From assembly GCA_947176475.1 (NCBI GenBank), contig CAMWQX010000069.1:1-6482 (forward strand): a stretch of 6,482 nt of DNA. The letters are read 5' to 3'. Of the stretch, positions 5,375 through 6,482 are shown one piece after another. Numbering within the stretch: position 1 is the first letter of the stretch; each line of letters begins with the position of its first letter. This DNA comes from an uncultured Bacillota bacterium (GTDB lineage: Bacteria; Bacillota_I; Bacilli_A; RF39; UBA660). The position numbers were made by a program, and so were the translations under genes. The notes below the pieces were generated by a model that was given only the letters and a program-made list of their open reading frames with translations, did no database searches and was not told the DNA's origin.

Positions 5375-6473
5375 ATTCTAATGAATCATCAGAATTAATA
5401 ATATTTTCTAAATTGATATCGCTATCAAAATCAAATGCATCAGTATCCTCTTCTATAGTAACAGGAGTATCTAACTCATTTTTTTCTTCTTCAATTACTA
5501 TATCATTTGCATTACTAATAAAATCTTCAATAACAATAGAATCATCTAAATCTTCTTTAACTGATTCAACTTTAACAGGCTCCTCTTTAACTGGTTCTTC
5601 TGAAACTTGTTCAACCTTAACTGGTTCTTCAGGTAATTTAGAAGAACGAACCTTTTCTACAACAAGAGCCACTTCCTCACTGTCTTTACGAGGCTTTGCT
5701 ATTTCTTTCTTTTCTGCTACTTTTACTTCTTCTTTAACTGGTGTATCTAAGCTAAATAAATCAACATCTAAATCTAAACTAGAGTCATCATCATCATCAC
5801 TACCTGAATCTTTTAACGCTTCACTTATTTCACGATAATCAAGTAATATAGAATCATCTAGAATGCTTTCATCCAATAATGATTCATCTATGCTAACGTC
5901 CTTTAATGAAGTATTATCAGTTATCACTGGTTGAGAGAAAGTAACAGAAGGAGAGTAACTTTGACATAAATTATCACGATGTTCATTGGCAAATTCAATT
6001 ATTGGAGCTAATGCATTAGTGTAATAATTATATGAATCTAATATCTTTGTTAAACAACTTTCCAAAGCTTTCTTTTCTGCTGTAAGTTTAATCATCTTAT
6101 TCTTAACACTTTCAGCTTTCTGAACAACTTCATTCATGGCTGCACGATCTTTTAATATCTTTCTCTTTCTTTCATCAACTTTAGAAGATATTTCCTTATT
6201 AGCAGCAATTAGAATATTAGCAAGTTCATCATCTTTAAATTTATCTACTAGATTTTTATAGTCCTCTTCAAATCCTGCTATATCTTTATTCATTTTATCA
6301 ATTTTAGCTTTAGCAGTGAAAAAGTCCTCTTTATATTTCTTTGATTTAGCTACCTCAATATCAAATTGTTTAGAAGCTTCCTCAATTTTTCTTTCGTATT
6401 CAACTTTAATAGTTTCTAGATTATCAATTATTTGTTGAATACGTTCATTAGTTTCATTAATTAAATTATCCAT
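5373..6473 (-). CDS. Coiled-coil protein with acidic, repeat-bearing disordered tail
   Basis: A 366-residue protein of unknown function with no signal peptide or membrane segment. Residues 1-150 are almost wholly charged helix with heptad-like spacing, predicted as a long coiled coil; Cys occurs only at 140 and 170. A short region (151-190) leads into a highly acidic, low-complexity tail. The tail includes SLLDE/SILDD/SILLD units (198-212), a DSGSDDDDDSS run (222-232), a mixed Lys/Glu segment (246-281), five pentapeptide units of the EEPVK type (282-306) and a final acidic stretch rich in Asp and Glu. This architecture suits a scaffold or cytoskeletal/division-associated protein, but nothing specific supports that. 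The ATG at 6473 is preceded by GGTATTATC; the GG at the window edge is probably the end of a ribosome-binding site. The promoter lies outside. Confidence 0.85.
   Translation of the reverse strand: MDNLINETNERIQQIIDNLETIKVEYERKIEEASKQFDIEVAKSKKYKEDFFTAKAKIDKMNKDIAGFEEDYKNLVDKFKDDELANILIAANKEISSKVDERKRKILKDRAAMNEVVQKAESVKNKMIKLTAEKKALESCLTKILDSYNYYTNALAPIIEFANEHRDNLCQSYSPSVTFSQPVITDNTSLKDVSIDESLLDESILDDSILLDYREISEALKDSGSDDDDDSSLDLDVDLFSLDTPVKEEVKVAEKKEIAKPRKDSEEVALVVEKVRSSKLPEEPVKVEQVSEEPVKEEPVKVESVKEDLDDSIVIEDFISNANDIVIEEEKNELDTPVTIEEDTDAFDFDSDINLENIINSDDSLE
5556..5630 (-). repeat. Five tandem 15-bp units encoding EEPVK-type pentapeptides
   Basis: Five in-frame 15-base units. In coding order they give EEPVK, VEQVS, EEPVK, EEPVK and VESVK. 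At DNA level units 5586-5600 and 5616-5630 differ at one base, and 5571-5585 differs from 5586-5600 at three, so duplication is recent enough to be seen in the bases and not only in the protein. Flanking 15-mers no longer match. Confidence 0.82.
5785..5799. repeat. (TCA)5 trinucleotide tract
   Basis: Five perfect TCA units on the + strand correspond to the Asp run of the coiled-coil protein's tail (residues 226-230, GAT codons). Slippage here would change Asp number in threes and keep the reading frame. Confidence 0.7.
5838..5882 (-). repeat. Three degenerate S-hydrophobic-acidic pentapeptides
   Basis: SLLDE, SILDD and SILLD follow one another, preceded by a partial SIDE at residues 194-197. 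The DNA of the units has diverged much more than in the 5556-5630 repeat, so this is an older or selection-shaped periodicity, possibly a short amphipathic interaction motif. Confidence 0.55.
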
Positions 6474-6482
6474 GATAATACC

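Noticed and set aside
5356..5838. Ser/Thr-rich 160-codon + strand frame
   Set aside because: It is antisense to the acidic tail of the coiled-coil protein; its Ser/Thr content is just the complement of Asp/Glu codons, and its start lies inside the terminator.
1..6482. CRISPR arrays, tRNA genes, riboswitches, insertion sequences, toxin-antitoxin or defence modules
   Set aside because: No spaced direct repeats, cloverleaf, transposase or terminal inverted repeats were found, and no gap between genes is long enough to hold such elements.

Overview
The window is a compact, AT-rich stretch of a bacterial chromosome. The low GC, the AGGTGA/AAAGGAG-type ribosome-binding sites, the extended -10 promoters and the short intrinsic terminators suggest a low-GC Gram-positive lineage, such as Bacilli or the gut Mollicutes-like (RF39/Erysipelotrichia-type) groups. 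That placement is an inference. The genetic code reads as standard: all 17 tryptophans in the eight called proteins are TGG. No TGA is used as a stop either; every stop is TAA or TAG. No mobile element, CRISPR array, tRNA or rRNA gene was seen.

Layout, left to right. (1) The 3' part of a + strand zinc metallopeptidase whose start lies outside the window; it has HExxH and a downstream Tyr-x6-Glu pair as in anthrax-lethal-factor-like peptidases. (2) A tail-to-tail minus-strand gene for a small DUF1653-like protein. (3) Overlapping divergent promoters, then a + strand acidic protein of unknown function. (4) A minus-strand slipin (stomatin-like SPFH/Band 7 membrane protein). (5) Divergent from the slipin, a + strand three-gene operon: a six-helix membrane protein, a COG1092-type class I SAM-dependent methyltransferase, and NAD kinase (nadK), the last overlapping the methyltransferase by 11 bases. 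(6) A minus-strand protein with an N-terminal coiled coil and an acidic, repeat-bearing tail; its start codon is 9 bases from the window edge.

The genes alternate between convergent and divergent pairs. Each of the three convergent junctions is only 8 to 31 bp long and carries one A-tract/hairpin/T-tract that can terminate both strands; in the first two the hairpin contains a stop codon. Each of the two divergent junctions carries recognisable promoters facing both ways, predicting leaders of roughly 10 to 20 bases. Four start codons were moved downstream of the longest open frame because the ribosome-binding site overlaps the longer frame's start or the extension runs through a promoter.

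Only NAD kinase and the slipin can be named with assurance, and the methyltransferase and metallopeptidase at family level. The rest are orphans or domain-of-unknown-function proteins. I see no convincing new multi-gene system; the best leads are the truncated metallopeptidase, the repeat-bearing coiled-coil protein, the slipin without a visible NfeD partner, and the unknown membrane protein cotranscribed with nadK.
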